The notes under the pieces: model-generated
Seen by the model: only the letters and a program-made list of their open reading frames with translations
The model's database searches: none
What the model was told of the DNA's origin: nothing
NCBI RefSeq assembly: GCF_018854015.1
Contig: NZ_JAAXYO010000090.1
Coordinates: 26,131 to 90,130, forward strand
Direction of reading: 5' to 3'
Length of the DNA stretch: 64,000 nucleotides
DNA from: Igneacidithiobacillus copahuensis
GTDB taxonomy: Bacteria > Pseudomonadota > Gammaproteobacteria > Acidithiobacillales > Acidithiobacillaceae
Shown here: positions 16,085 to 24,834 of the stretch, piece after piece
How the letters are laid out: every line of letters begins with the position of its first letter
How positions within the stretch are numbered: position 1 is the first letter of the stretch
Translations under genes and position numbers: made by a program

Positions 16085-17518
16085 CTAGCGAATGAAATTC
16101 AATGGGTTGACCGGGTGACCCTGGCTGCGGATCTCGAGATAGAGGCCGTCATCGCCCATCTCACCGCCGCTGCCGACCGTCCCTACCAGGCTACTGGTTT
16201 GCAGCTTCTGACCGACCTGCACGGCCGGCTTGGCCAGGTGCCCGTAAATGGCCAGAACGAGATTGGCTTGTTGGACAATGACGATCTCGCCATAACCACG
16301 CAACGGACCGGCGTATAGGACCATGCCCGGGGCGATGGCGTGTACTGGCGTGCTCGCTGGCGCGGCAAAGGTAATCCCCTGCCAGTTCGGCCCGCCTTGT
16401 ACCCGCGGCGTGCCAAAGAGATGGCGCACCGGCGCACTGACGGGAGGAGGGAAGCTGCCGTGACCCACGGCGCTGTTGGTTGGCGGGGCAATACTGGGCG
16501 TGGCCGGCGGAACCGTCGCAATTGGCGGAGCCTGCACCGGCGTTGGCGGGGGTGGCTGATGCAGCTCTTTCTGCAGCTGTTCGGCACGTTTTTGCTCGGC
16601 GGCGGCTTGCGCCGCGATCCGGGCACGCTCCTGCGCCGCGGCGCGCGCGGCAGCCCGCCGTTCTGCAGCCGCACGGGCCGCGGCTTGTTCTGCCGCCCGC
16701 CGCTCTGCCGCCAGACGTTCGGCCGCGCGTTTGCGTGCCGCAGCCTCGGCCGCCGCCCTTTCCGCTGCCAGTTGCTGCGCGTACTGCACCGAGAGCCGCT
16801 GCACCAAGCCGTTCAGAATATTGGCGTTGGCCTGCAGATTGGCAATCTTGGCCTGATCGGCGGCAATGCGCTTCACCAGTTGTTCTTCCAGTGTGGCATG
16901 CTGATTCCGTTGGGCCTCCAGGGTGGTTTCCTGATGTTGCGTCTGCCCTGCCAGTTGCGCGAGATGGGACTCTTGTTGCTTTTTCCGCTCCTGCGTCTTG
17001 ATGATCTCTTTGCCCGTTGTCTGCGTCTTCGCGATCAATTCTAGACGCGCCTTGGCCAAGGCCTGATAGTAGACGCTGAGGCGCCCGATTTCGGCCGGCT
17101 TTTCCGTTTGCAGCCAGACCGCGAGTGGGGTTTCCCCACCCAACATGTAGGCGGCGCGCAACTGCTCGGCGAGGATTTTTTTCTGCGTTTGCAATTCTTG
17201 TTGCAGCTTGTCAATTTGACCTTGCAGTTTGCTGATTTCCTGTTGTGTTTGCTGGCGCTGCTGCTGAATGCCTTGCAGCTGGTGTTGGGTGGATTGGATA
17301 CGCTGGTCGAGTTGGGCGATCTCGCTACGGAGCTCTGCCTGGGTTTTCTGCTTATCCGCCAACCGCGCCTGCAGCGCCGAAACATTCTGGTGGATGGACT
17401 CCAGGCGGGCCTTGTTCTCGTGAATTTTCTGCGGCAGATTGCTCGCCTGGGCGGCGCCGATGCCTACCCAGAAAAGGGCGCTGCCCAGCAGGACGGCAGT
17501 AGGGGTCAGATCCTTCAC
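16085..17518 (-). CDS. envC: Murein hydrolase activator EnvC family protein
   Basis: 477-residue exported protein. After a signal peptide comes a long coiled coil (about 25-230, rich in Gln and Lys), an Ala/Arg-rich helix (about 245-315), a proline-rich linker and a C-terminal LytM/M23 domain (about 370-477). The LytM domain lacks the zinc ligands: there is no HxxxD, and LYLEIRSQG has Ser where active enzymes have His. That fits EnvC, which activates amidases at the division site rather than cutting peptidoglycan. It starts at GTG, overlapping the gpmI stop by 4 bases. Confidence 0.92.
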   Translation of the reverse strand: MKDLTPTAVLLGSALFWVGIGAAQASNLPQKIHENKARLESIHQNVSALQARLADKQKTQAELRSEIAQLDQRIQSTQHQLQGIQQQRQQTQQEISKLQGQIDKLQQELQTQKKILAEQLRAAYMLGGETPLAVWLQTEKPAEIGRLSVYYQALAKARLELIAKTQTTGKEIIKTQERKKQQESHLAQLAGQTQHQETTLEAQRNQHATLEEQLVKRIAADQAKIANLQANANILNGLVQRLSVQYAQQLAAERAAAEAAARKRAAERLAAERRAAEQAAARAAAERRAAARAAAQERARIAAQAAAEQKRAEQLQKELHQPPPPTPVQAPPIATVPPATPSIAPPTNSAVGHGSFPPPVSAPVRHLFGTPRVQGGPNWQGITFAAPASTPVHAIAPGMVLYAGPLRGYGEIVIVQQANLVLAIYGHLAKPAVQVGQKLQTSSLVGTVGSGGEMGDDGLYLEIRSQGHPVNPLNFIR

Positions 17519-19044
17519 GTATGCTCGATGAGACTTTTCCCGCTCATTTCCGGGGCCTTAGGCAGGCCGAGCAGCTGTAGTAGCGTGGGGGCGAGATCCT
17601 CCAGCGCGCCGCTTTCCTGCAGGCGGGCGGAGCGGCCAATATAGAGCAGGGGCACAGGGTTACAGGTATGCGCAGTGTGTGCCTGGCCGGTCTCCGGGTC
17701 GAGCATTTGTTCAACATTGCCATGATCCGCGGTGATCAGCACCTCGCCGCCGCGTGCCCGCACTGCCGGCACGATACGGCCCAGGGCTTGATCTACGGCC
17801 TCCACCGCAGCCTTGGCGGCCTCCAGTTTGCCGCTGTGTCCGACCATGTCGGGGTTGGCAATGTTGCAGATGATGACATCATGCTGACCAGCCTGCACCT
17901 CGGCAATCAGGCGATCTGCTAGATCCCGAACACTCATTTCCGGCTGCAGATCATAGGTAGCGACGCTGGGCGAGGGAATGAGAACGCGATCTTCCCCTTC
18001 AAAAACCTGCTCTTCGCCACCGTTGAAAAAGAACGTCACGTGGGCATATTTCTCGGTCTCGGCGATGCGCAGTTGCCGCATCCCAAAGCGGGAAATCCAC
18101 TCTCCAAAGGTATTGCGCAGACGGCTCGGTGGAAAGGCTACCTGCACGGGAAGCTGCTCGCTGTACTCTGTCAGGGTGACGAAGGCCGAGAGTTTCGGCA
18201 CGACCGCACGCGGGAAGCCGGAGAAGTCCGGCTCGACAAAGGCGCGGGTGATCTGGCGGGCGCGATCAGAACGAAAATTGAGAAAGACGATGCTATCGCC
18301 GTCCTCTATCCGCGCCGCGGGTCCGATCCGCGCTGCAGGCACGAACTCGTCGCTTTCCACTTGGGTATAGGCCGCCTCCAGGGCGGCTTCGGCACTCGGA
18401 TATTCCGTGCCAAGGCCCTGGGTGATGAGATCATAGGCCTTTTGCACGCGGTCCCAGCGGTGGTCGCGGTCCATGGCATAGTAGCGACCGATCAGGGTGG
18501 CGAGGCACCCGCCCTCCCGCGCCAAAGCGTCTTCTACTTTCCGCAGGGAGGCCGCCGCCGAACGGGGGGCGGTATCCCGCCCGTCGAGAAAGGCATGCAG
18601 ATAGACCCGCTCGGCGCCGCGCTCCCGCGCCAGACGCAAACCGGCGATCAGGTGATCTTCGTGGGAGTGTACCCCACCGGGAGAGAGCAGCCCGAGGATG
18701 TGCACCGCCTTGCCGTGTTGCTGTGCCGCATCCACGGCCTGCACCAGTGCGGCATTCTGGTAGAAGCTGCCATCGGCGATGGCACGATTGATCCGTTCGT
18801 ACTCTTGATAGACGACCCGACCGGCACCGATGTTGATGTGCCCGACCTCACTGTTGCCCATCTGCCCGCGGGGCAGACCGACCGAAGCCTCGGATGCCTG
18901 TAGCAGGGCATGCGGGTGGGTTTTCCACCAGCTATCCCAGTGCGGCGTGTGAGCCAGCGCAATGGCGTTATCTGCCGCCGCCTCGCGATAGCCCCAGCCA
19001 TCGAGAATGAGCAATACCACAGGGCGAACGGACGATGTACTCAC
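17515..19044 (-). CDS. gpmI: 2,3-bisphosphoglycerate-independent phosphoglycerate mutase
   Basis: Interconverts 3- and 2-phosphoglycerate in glycolysis/gluconeogenesis with two Mn ions. The 509-residue protein shows the metal and phosphoserine sites: LILDGWGYR with Asp15, MGNSEVGH with the catalytic Ser65, HILGLLSPGGVHSHEDH, HAFLDGRDT, LNFRSDRARQ and TADHGNVEQM. It starts at GTG with GGAG four bases before. It overlaps envC and follows glgP by 37 bases, so central-carbon and cell-wall genes share one transcript. Confidence 0.96.
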   Translation of the reverse strand: MSTSSVRPVVLLILDGWGYREAAADNAIALAHTPHWDSWWKTHPHALLQASEASVGLPRGQMGNSEVGHINIGAGRVVYQEYERINRAIADGSFYQNAALVQAVDAAQQHGKAVHILGLLSPGGVHSHEDHLIAGLRLARERGAERVYLHAFLDGRDTAPRSAAASLRKVEDALAREGGCLATLIGRYYAMDRDHRWDRVQKAYDLITQGLGTEYPSAEAALEAAYTQVESDEFVPAARIGPAARIEDGDSIVFLNFRSDRARQITRAFVEPDFSGFPRAVVPKLSAFVTLTEYSEQLPVQVAFPPSRLRNTFGEWISRFGMRQLRIAETEKYAHVTFFFNGGEEQVFEGEDRVLIPSPSVATYDLQPEMSVRDLADRLIAEVQAGQHDVIICNIANPDMVGHSGKLEAAKAAVEAVDQALGRIVPAVRARGGEVLITADHGNVEQMLDPETGQAHTAHTCNPVPLLYIGRSARLQESGALEDLAPTLLQLLGLPKAPEMSGKSLIEHT

Positions 19045-19081
19045 CTGACTCCTTCACAAACTTTTCCGACACCCGCGGATT

Positions 19082-21631
19082 CTAGCCAAGACTGGCGCCC
19101 TCCGCTACCAGGGGCGTCAGATGCCAGATATCGGCGTTGTATTCGCGGATGGTACGATCGCTGGAAAAGATCCCGCTCGCCGCCGTATTGCGGATGCTGA
19201 ACCGCAGCCATTCATCCTGATCGCGCCACAGTCCTGCCACCTCCTGCTGTTTCTGCTTGTAACTGGTGAAGTCGGCGAGCACCATCCAGGGATCATGCGG
19301 AGAGAGTACGGCATCCAGCAGGCAATCAAAGAGGCCAAAATCGTAGGGATTGAAATAGCCGCTGCGGATGAGCTGCAAGACGCGCTCCAGATCCTGGTCG
19401 GCATCGATGAAGTGCTGCGGCTGATACTGCGCGCGCAGATGGGCGACCTCCTCGGCATTCAGGCCAAAGAGAAAAAAGTGCTCGGCACCTACGGCCTCAC
19501 GAATTTCGATGTTGGCACCATCCAGGGTACCGATCGTCAATGCCCCGTTCATCATGAATTTCATGTTCCCGGTACCCGACGCCTCCTTGCCAGCGGTGGA
19601 AATCTGCTCGGAAAGATCAGTGGCGGTGCAGATCTTTTCCATCAGCGAGACCCGATAATCGGGCAGGAATACCACACGCAACAGCCCATCGGTGTCGGGA
19701 TCAGCATTGATGGTACGGGCGATCTCGTTGATAAAGCGAATGATGCGCTTAGCCATGAAATATCCCGGCGCCGCCTTGCCGGCAAAGAGCACATTGCGCG
19801 GCGTGAATCCTTCTAGATCACCGCGCTTGATGCGATCGTAGAGGTGTACCACATGCAGGGCGTTGAGCAACTGCCGCTTGTACTCGTGGATACGTTTGAC
19901 CTGGGTATCGAGCAGGGCGCCGGGGATCATGGCCACCCCGGTCTGCTCGCTGATGATGTCAAAGAGTGCCGCTTTGTTGGCGGCGCGGACCTTGGCCCAG
20001 CTCTTGCGAAACCGACTGTCATCGGCAAAGGGCGAGAGTGTCTGCAGCCCGGCCAGGTCCTGCTGCCAGTCGCTGCCGATCTTGCCGCTGATCAGCTTGC
20101 ATAACTCGGGGTTGGCAGACTGCAGCCAGCGGCGCGGGGTGACGCCATTGGTCTTGTTGTTGAAGCGTTCCGGCCAGAGCTGATAGAAGTCGTGAAACAG
20201 CTCGCGACACAGAAGCTCGGTGTGCAGGGCGGCAACACCATTGACGGAAAAGCTCCCGACCACCGCCAGGTTGGCCATACGTACCATGGGATCCGGGCCT
20301 TCTTCGATCAAGGAGACACGGCTGAGCAGGCCGCTGTCACCGGGGTGGGTGCGCGCCACCTCGCGCAGAAAGCGCGCGTTGATCTCGTAGATGATCTCCA
20401 GCACGCGCGGCAGGAGCTGGCGAAAGAGACGCACCGGCCATCGCTCCAACGCTTCGGGGAGTAGGGTATGATTGGTGTAGGCCATGGTGCTGCTGGTGAT
20501 CTTCCAGGCGGCGTTCCAATCCAATCCGTGTTCGTCGATCAGCAGACGCATGAGTTCGGCCACCGAGATGCTGGGATGGGTGTCGTTGAGCTGGAAGACA
20601 TGCTGCTCGGCAAAATGGGAGAATTTTTCCCCATGCTTTGCGACCCAGTCAGCTAGGACATCCTGCAGGCTGGCGGAGGCGAGGAAATACTGCTGGCGCA
20701 GACGCAATTCCTTGCCGTTTTCGCTGCTGTCGTTAGGGTAGAGCACCATGCTGATATGCTCGGCGGCATTTTTCGCGGCAACTGCCTCGGGATAGGCCCC
20801 CGCGTTGAATTCCCCGAGATCGAAGACGTCGGTGGCGGCGGCGCGCCACAGGCGCAGGGTGTTGACGACGTCATTGGCATAGCCAGGGATGGGAATGTCG
20901 TAGGGCACGGCCAGGACATCATGGGTATCTACCCAACGAAAGCGATTTTTGCCGGCAGCGTCGATATAGACTTCGCTGTGCCCGCCGTAGGGGATGCGAC
21001 GTACCCGCTCCGGACGCTTGATTTCCCAGGGGTAGCCATTTTTGAGCCAATGGTCAGGTTCTTCGACCTGCTCGCCGTGGTGAATTTCTTGGCGGAACAT
21101 GCCATAAGCGTAGCGGATGCCATAGCCCGTAACCGGTAGAGCGAGACTTGCGCAACTGTCGAGAAAGCAGGCAGCCAAGCGGCCAAGACCGCCATTACCG
21201 AGGCCGGCATCGGCCTCTTTTTCGGCCAGCTCGGCCAATTCCCAACCTTGGGAGGCCAAGGCCGTTTCGGCAGCCTCTTCGAGTCCAAGGTTGAGTAGGG
21301 TATTGTTCAGACTGCGCCCGAGCAGGAATTCCAGGGACAGGTAAAACGCCCGTTTCCCGCGCATTTCGGTGCGCCGTTCTTCGCTTTGGTTCCAGCGCTC
21401 TACCAAGCGATCGCGCAAGGCCATGCCCAGAGCGGTGTAGACGCTACGCGCAATCTTGTCGGTAGCGGCTTCGGCGACGGGAACCCCCAGGCTGCGGAAG
21501 AGATAGTGTTGGCTGTCCTGACAAAGGGTCTCGGCATTCATGCCTAGGGGAGGGAGGGTACATTCGGCGCTCTTGCTGCGTTTGCGTATCACGACGGACT
21601 CCTTCTTCGCTGCAGGACTCGAGGTCAGCAT
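19082..21631 (-). CDS. glgP: Glycogen/alpha-glucan phosphorylase
   Basis: 849-residue family GT35 enzyme that releases glucose-1-phosphate from alpha-1,4-glucans. Conserved stretches run along the whole length: YLSLEFLLGRSLNN, GLGNGGLGRLAACFLDS, NDTHPSISVAELMR, NGVTPRRWL and the pyridoxal-phosphate site EASGTGNMKF with Lys691. The first about 30 residues are not conserved, so the start could lie slightly downstream (ATG at residue 31). It is the first gene of the minus-strand run reaching ppiC. Confidence 0.95.
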   Translation of the reverse strand: MLTSSPAAKKESVVIRKRSKSAECTLPPLGMNAETLCQDSQHYLFRSLGVPVAEAATDKIARSVYTALGMALRDRLVERWNQSEERRTEMRGKRAFYLSLEFLLGRSLNNTLLNLGLEEAAETALASQGWELAELAEKEADAGLGNGGLGRLAACFLDSCASLALPVTGYGIRYAYGMFRQEIHHGEQVEEPDHWLKNGYPWEIKRPERVRRIPYGGHSEVYIDAAGKNRFRWVDTHDVLAVPYDIPIPGYANDVVNTLRLWRAAATDVFDLGEFNAGAYPEAVAAKNAAEHISMVLYPNDSSENGKELRLRQQYFLASASLQDVLADWVAKHGEKFSHFAEQHVFQLNDTHPSISVAELMRLLIDEHGLDWNAAWKITSSTMAYTNHTLLPEALERWPVRLFRQLLPRVLEIIYEINARFLREVARTHPGDSGLLSRVSLIEEGPDPMVRMANLAVVGSFSVNGVAALHTELLCRELFHDFYQLWPERFNNKTNGVTPRRWLQSANPELCKLISGKIGSDWQQDLAGLQTLSPFADDSRFRKSWAKVRAANKAALFDIISEQTGVAMIPGALLDTQVKRIHEYKRQLLNALHVVHLYDRIKRGDLEGFTPRNVLFAGKAAPGYFMAKRIIRFINEIARTINADPDTDGLLRVVFLPDYRVSLMEKICTATDLSEQISTAGKEASGTGNMKFMMNGALTIGTLDGANIEIREAVGAEHFFLFGLNAEEVAHLRAQYQPQHFIDADQDLERVLQLIRSGYFNPYDFGLFDCLLDAVLSPHDPWMVLADFTSYKQKQQEVAGLWRDQDEWLRFSIRNTAASGIFSSDRTIREYNADIWHLTPLVAEGASLG

Positions 21632-21873
21632 AGAACCTTTTTATGGCCTTGAGAAGTGTCCGCAAGGTGCATATATGCAGACACCTGCCAACTGGATATG
21701 CGCAGGACGCTGGCTGGCGTCGCGCAGATTAGCGGTGCCCTTCCAACCACGCTTTGTAAATAGGAAAAATTTTTCAAAACGCTACCTCAGCAAGGCTGCG
21801 TCAGTACATAGATTGCGTGACCATGCGTACCCGCAGGGCTGTGCAAACGCGACTGATCGTCTCGAAGCGCGGC
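21632..21873. other. Non-coding gap between glgP and the toxin gene
   Basis: This 242-base stretch has no supportable gene. It should hold the glgP promoter on the minus strand. It contains a perfect 12-base palindrome TGCATATATGCA (21668-21679) flanked by AGGTG and CACCT, and an AT-rich patch at about 21755-21780. I could not identify a convincing promoter pair. Confidence 0.5.
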
Positions 21874-22200
21874 TCACTTCGCAATCCCCAGGAACACAGC
21901 CAGACAACGCTCGACCTCCACCAGAGTATTCGCATCGATGTGTCCAAAAGCAGGTCCCACCTTATCGCGTTTGATGGTCATGGCCTTGTTCACCATGACT
22001 TGTGATGGTTTCTGCAAACCATTTTCCGTGCCCGGTTGAACGGTGATGCGAAGCAATGGCGCGTCAATAAGAGTGCTGGTGATTGGCAGCACGGTGATGC
22101 TGCCCAGGTCCCTGAACTGATTACTTTGAATGACCAGCGCGGGCCGTGGTTTGCCAAAGTCACCTTGCATGGCGATGGTCACAAGGTCTCCGCGTATCAC
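21874..22200 (-). CDS. MazF/PemK family toxin
   Basis: 108-residue protein of the CcdB/PemK fold, a likely sequence-specific mRNA endonuclease. It begins RGDLVTIAMQGDFGKPRPALVIQSN, with the G-DFGKPRPALV motif of MazF enzymes, and contains LPITSTL and NKAMTIKRDKVG, as in the family core. Its GTG start overlaps the antitoxin stop by GTGA, so translation is coupled to the antitoxin. Antitoxin-first order and 4-base overlap are typical of type II modules. Confidence 0.85.
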   Translation of the reverse strand: MIRGDLVTIAMQGDFGKPRPALVIQSNQFRDLGSITVLPITSTLIDAPLLRITVQPGTENGLQKPSQVMVNKAMTIKRDKVGPAFGHIDANTLVEVERCLAVFLGIAK

Positions 22201-22412
22201 TCCTCCGGCCAGCCATCAGCCAGGGCTTCATCCATGAACTGCTGCATGGCGGTGTCGGCACTATCGGCCTGGGCCACAATCAGGCATTGGCGACGGCACT
22301 CTTCCGCGAAGTCCGGGCGGCGCGTGTCAGGCACCCAAATCTGCACCGGACGAAGCCCTTCCCTGCGCAGAGCTTCACGGTGCTTTTGTACCCGCTGATT
22401 GACGTGCGCCAT
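22197..22412 (-). CDS. MazE-family (DUF3018-like) antitoxin
   Basis: 71-residue basic protein with HVNQRVQKHREALRREGLRPVQIWVPDTR, the pattern of DUF3018 antitoxins paired with PemK-type toxins, and an acidic C-terminus (FMDEALADGWPEE) that should bind the toxin. ATG 22412 is preferred because GGGAGG lies 8 bases before it on the minus strand; the TTG 6 bases earlier would sit on that site. It probably represses its own promoter. Confidence 0.82.
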   Translation of the reverse strand: MAHVNQRVQKHREALRREGLRPVQIWVPDTRRPDFAEECRRQCLIVAQADSADTAMQQFMDEALADGWPEE

Positions 22413-22465
22413 CGCCAAGCCTCCCTAGAGAACCATGCGACATCCTACCCACTCCATACGGTTAC

Positions 22466-22603
22466 ATGCAACAAGTCGTGAGAGACGTGTCGATCGGGAG
22501 AATAGCTATTCCGTTGGACGTGGAGATTGGGGACTTGAGGCCGTTGCTAGAGGTCAATACCCGGCCACTGGAAGCCGAAGAGGACATTACGCCTTGGGGC
22601 TAA
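22466..22603 (+). CDS. Possible small ORF, 45 residues, unknown
   Basis: From ATG 22466 an open frame reads to TAA 22601-22603. The product has a protein-like make-up (SIGRIAIPLDVEIGDLRPLL, then EAEEDITPWG at the end), alternating hydrophobic and acidic residues. I do not recognise it. There is no clear ribosome-binding site, so it may be the relic of a longer gene lost next to the toxin-antitoxin pair. Confidence 0.25.
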   Translation: MQQVVRDVSIGRIAIPLDVEIGDLRPLLEVNTRPLEAEEDITPWG

Positions 22604-22689
22604 CACGGGTCTTTGGCAAGCTTGCCTTTTGCCGATTTCCTCGCCATGGTAGCCGCTCCGGAAAGCGGTGACGCAGGAGCAGGTAAACT

Positions 22690-23076
22690 ATGGCAAAAAG
22701 CTTGGCAGACTTTATCCGTGAGGCGCGGGCACAAATCTCTGAAGTCGATTGTGATGTGGTCGAGGAATGGCTGGACGCCGGTGAAGACGTGTTGATCGTC
22801 GATGTGCGGGAGGCAGAGGATTTTCATCGGGCGCGATTGCCTGGGGCCCATCACGTCCCGCGCGGTCACTTGGAAGCGTTGGCAGACCTCGAGTATGGCA
22901 AGGCCCACCCGGAGCTGTCGCGGGCGCGGGAACGCCGAGTCTTGCTCTACTGCGACAGCGGCACCCGTTCTGCCTTTGCCGCCGTTACCCTGGCGCAGAT
23001 GGGCTTCGCCCGGGTCTACAGCCTCACCGGCGGCATGGTCGTCTGGGAAGCCGAGGATAAGCCCATCGAAAGCTGA
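22690..23076 (+). CDS. Rhodanese-like sulfurtransferase domain protein
   Basis: Single-domain rhodanese of 128 residues. The catalytic Cys88 heads the loop CDSGTRS, preceded by the strand RVLLY; VLIVDVREAEDFHRARLPGAHHVPRG (34-59) is the standard CH2A motif. The six-residue active loop fits thiosulfate or persulfide transfer rather than Cdc25-type phosphatase activity. It has no signal peptide and is preceded by AGGAG. It converges with the PfkB-family gene with one base between stops. In a sulfur-oxidising organism it could take part in sulfane-sulfur handling, but nothing else here points to that. Confidence 0.9.
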   Translation: MAKSLADFIREARAQISEVDCDVVEEWLDAGEDVLIVDVREAEDFHRARLPGAHHVPRGHLEALADLEYGKAHPELSRARERRVLLYCDSGTRSAFAAVTLAQMGFARVYSLTGGMVVWEAEDKPIES

Positions 23077-23077
23077 T

Positions 23078-24022
23078 TCAGGCAGGTAAGGCCTCGCCAA
23101 AACTGTCCTGATAACGCTGTACGAACTCGTTGTGTGTGAAGCGATGGTTCTGGGTGCCCGCAACCTCGATCTTGTAGGAGCCCATAAGCGACGCGATGCG
23201 GCCACAGGTTGCCCACGGCAAATCGTGCTCCAGGCCATAGAGCAGGCCGGCACGATAGGCATCACCGCAGCCGGTGGGATCGACGACGGCGCTGGCCTTG
23301 GCCGCTGGAATCCGGATCTCTTCCTCGCCCTGATAAATAGTCGAACCCTTCTCGCCCTGGGTGACGATCAAAGCCTTAAGCTTGCTGCGGAGGGTTGCCA
23401 AGTCCCAACCCGTGCGCGACTGGATCATGCCGCACTCGTAATCGTTGACGCTGAGATAATCGGCCTCGCTGATCATCTGGCGTAGGGTGTCGCCATCGAA
23501 GAGGGGCAGGGCCTGGCCGGGATCGAAGATGGTCTGCACCCCGGCGCTCCGCAGGTCGTGCAGGTGTTGCACCATGGCATCGAGTCCATCGGGGGCGACG
23601 ATGCCCCAGCGGCTTCCCGCTGGAATCTGCCCGGCGAGACGATTCTTGCCCGCCTGCATCATCGCTCCAGGGTGAAAGGCAGTGATCTGGTTGTCATCGA
23701 GGTCGGTGGTGATGAAGGCTTGTGCGGTATATTGATCGCGGAGAACCGCAATATGGCTGCTGGCAATGTGCAGATGCTGCAGGTGCTCCGCGTAGGGGCC
23801 GAAGTCCTGGCCAACGGTACCGACGATCAGCGGCTCGCCGCCGAGAAGCTTGAGGTTGTAGGCGATGTTGCCGGCGCAGCCGCCAAAGTCCCGGCGCATC
23901 TCGGGTACGGTGAAGGAGACGTTCAGCATGTGCACACGATCGGGCAGGATGTGCTCCTGAAAGCGGTCCTGAAAGACCATGATGGTATCGAAGGCGAGGG
24001 AACCGCAAATAAGGGTCGGCAT
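23078..24022 (-). CDS. PfkB-family carbohydrate kinase, probable adenosine kinase
   Basis: 314-residue ribokinase-family enzyme: GSLAFDTIMVF at the start, the DFGGCAGNIAYNLKLLGG signature 1 (about 44-61) and the catalytic DPTGCGDAYRAGL near 250, with Asp as base. ATG 24022 is chosen because AGGAG lies 6 bases upstream. The family does not fix the substrate. The neighbouring metK-ahcY-metF genes produce adenosine through AhcY, and bacterial adenosine kinases of this subfamily begin with the same 'GSlA.D' pattern, so adenosine is the best guess; ribose or fructose remain possible. Confidence 0.82.
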   Translation of the reverse strand: MPTLICGSLAFDTIMVFQDRFQEHILPDRVHMLNVSFTVPEMRRDFGGCAGNIAYNLKLLGGEPLIVGTVGQDFGPYAEHLQHLHIASSHIAVLRDQYTAQAFITTDLDDNQITAFHPGAMMQAGKNRLAGQIPAGSRWGIVAPDGLDAMVQHLHDLRSAGVQTIFDPGQALPLFDGDTLRQMISEADYLSVNDYECGMIQSRTGWDLATLRSKLKALIVTQGEKGSTIYQGEEEIRIPAAKASAVVDPTGCGDAYRAGLLYGLEHDLPWATCGRIASLMGSYKIEVAGTQNHRFTHNEFVQRYQDSFGEALPA

Positions 24023-24080
24023 GGAATCTCCTGTTGATTTTTTGCAACGGATACGAGTGGCAATTTGCACGATTGAGGAC

Positions 24081-24113
24081 TACAATGTGGCCATTGTACG
24101 ACAATGTGGTCAT
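24081..24113. repeat. Dyad and direct repeat in the divergent kinase/barrel promoter region
   Basis: TACAATGTGGCCATTGTA (24081-24098) is a dyad with 7-base arms. ACAATGTGGCCAT (24082-24094) recurs as ACAATGTGGTCAT (24101-24113), 19 bases later with one mismatch. The unit lies between two divergent genes and ends 9 bases before the barrel gene start. Each arm also resembles a TACAAT -10 box on its strand. It could be a regulator-binding site covering two divergent promoters. Confidence 0.45.
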
Positions 24114-24122
24114 CGGGTGCGA

Positions 24123-24722
24123 ATGATGCGAGCTTTGGGGCTTTTTTCTGGATTGCTGTTTGCTGGGCTGGCAGTGCTGCCGGCCGCGGCAATGGCTGCC
24201 CCGGATCAGCCCTATGTCAATCTCTTTGGTGGCAACACGTTCTTCGGGTCGGGCAGCCATTTGGATGGCGGGGGCACGGTAGGTCTGCGTGTCGGGCAGC
24301 GTTTGGGGCGGCATTTGGGTATCGAGTGGCAGATCGCGTCGGCCTTTGCGCGACTGCAAGATCAGAGCAAAAGCAACGCGAATCAGTACAGTGGTTCCCT
24401 CATTGGCAACTACTATGCCTTTTCCGGAAATTCCTCCCCCTATCTCTCGCTGGGGCTTGGTGCGTCGAGCGATCTGTTTAACCAGCAAGTCGGCCGTGGC
24501 ACTTCGCTTTTGGGAATCTTTGGGCTGGGCTACGAGCAGCGCCTGGGTGATCATTTCGGTCTGCGTCTTGGCGTGCAGGATCAAGTCCTCTTCGACACCC
24601 CGCGTGCGCAGGGGGGTGCCCTGAACAATGTCCAGGTGACGGGTGGCATTTCCTACTTCTGGGGGGGCAGCGAGGACAAGCGCGCCTTCCCCATTATCGC
24701 ACCGACACAATCGGGGTCTTGA
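24123..24722 (+). CDS. Outer-membrane beta-barrel protein
   Basis: 199-residue protein with a signal peptide (MMRALGLFSGLLFAGLAVLPAAAMA) and a string of amphipathic strands ending in aromatic residues: YVNLFGGNTFFG, GTVGLRVGQRLG, LGIEWQIASAFAR, GNYYAFSG, PYLSLGLGASSD, LLGIFGLGYEQRLG and VTGGISYFWG. This is the pattern of small 8-stranded OmpA/OmpW-like barrels. No peptidoglycan-binding domain follows. Its function is unknown. The start is one of two adjacent ATGs. Confidence 0.75.
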   Translation: MMRALGLFSGLLFAGLAVLPAAAMAAPDQPYVNLFGGNTFFGSGSHLDGGGTVGLRVGQRLGRHLGIEWQIASAFARLQDQSKSNANQYSGSLIGNYYAFSGNSSPYLSLGLGASSDLFNQQVGRGTSLLGIFGLGYEQRLGDHFGLRLGVQDQVLFDTPRAQGGALNNVQVTGGISYFWGGSEDKRAFPIIAPTQSGS

Positions 24723-24756
24723 GGGTTTTTCGCGCTTGCAATGAGCGCCTTTCAGT

Positions 24757-24784
24757 TTCTTGTGGTCGGACCCTCTGCTATATT
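24757..24784 (+). promoter_or_regulatory. Promoter candidate for metK
   Basis: TTCTTG (24757-24762), a 16-base spacer and TATATT (24779-24784) with a TGc extension stand 51 bases before the metK ATG. A GAGGAG ribosome-binding site is at 24821-24826. I see no riboswitch-like structure in this leader. Confidence 0.45.
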
Positions 24785-24834
24785 TGCCTCACTTTTCTGC
24801 GATTGACATCGCCAGCAGCCGAGGAGCCGTCCGC

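Noticed and set aside
14829..16088. 419-codon frame antisense to ctpA
   Set aside because: CtpA on the other strand has PDZ and S41 motifs; the antisense product has no motif.
16085..17518. EnvC as an active M23 endopeptidase
   Set aside because: The LytM domain lacks the zinc-binding HxxxD and HxH residues, which fits an activator instead.
24723..24834. SAM riboswitch upstream of metK
   Set aside because: I looked for SAM-I or SAM-II type conserved blocks and saw none; only a promoter-like pair and a ribosome-binding site are present.
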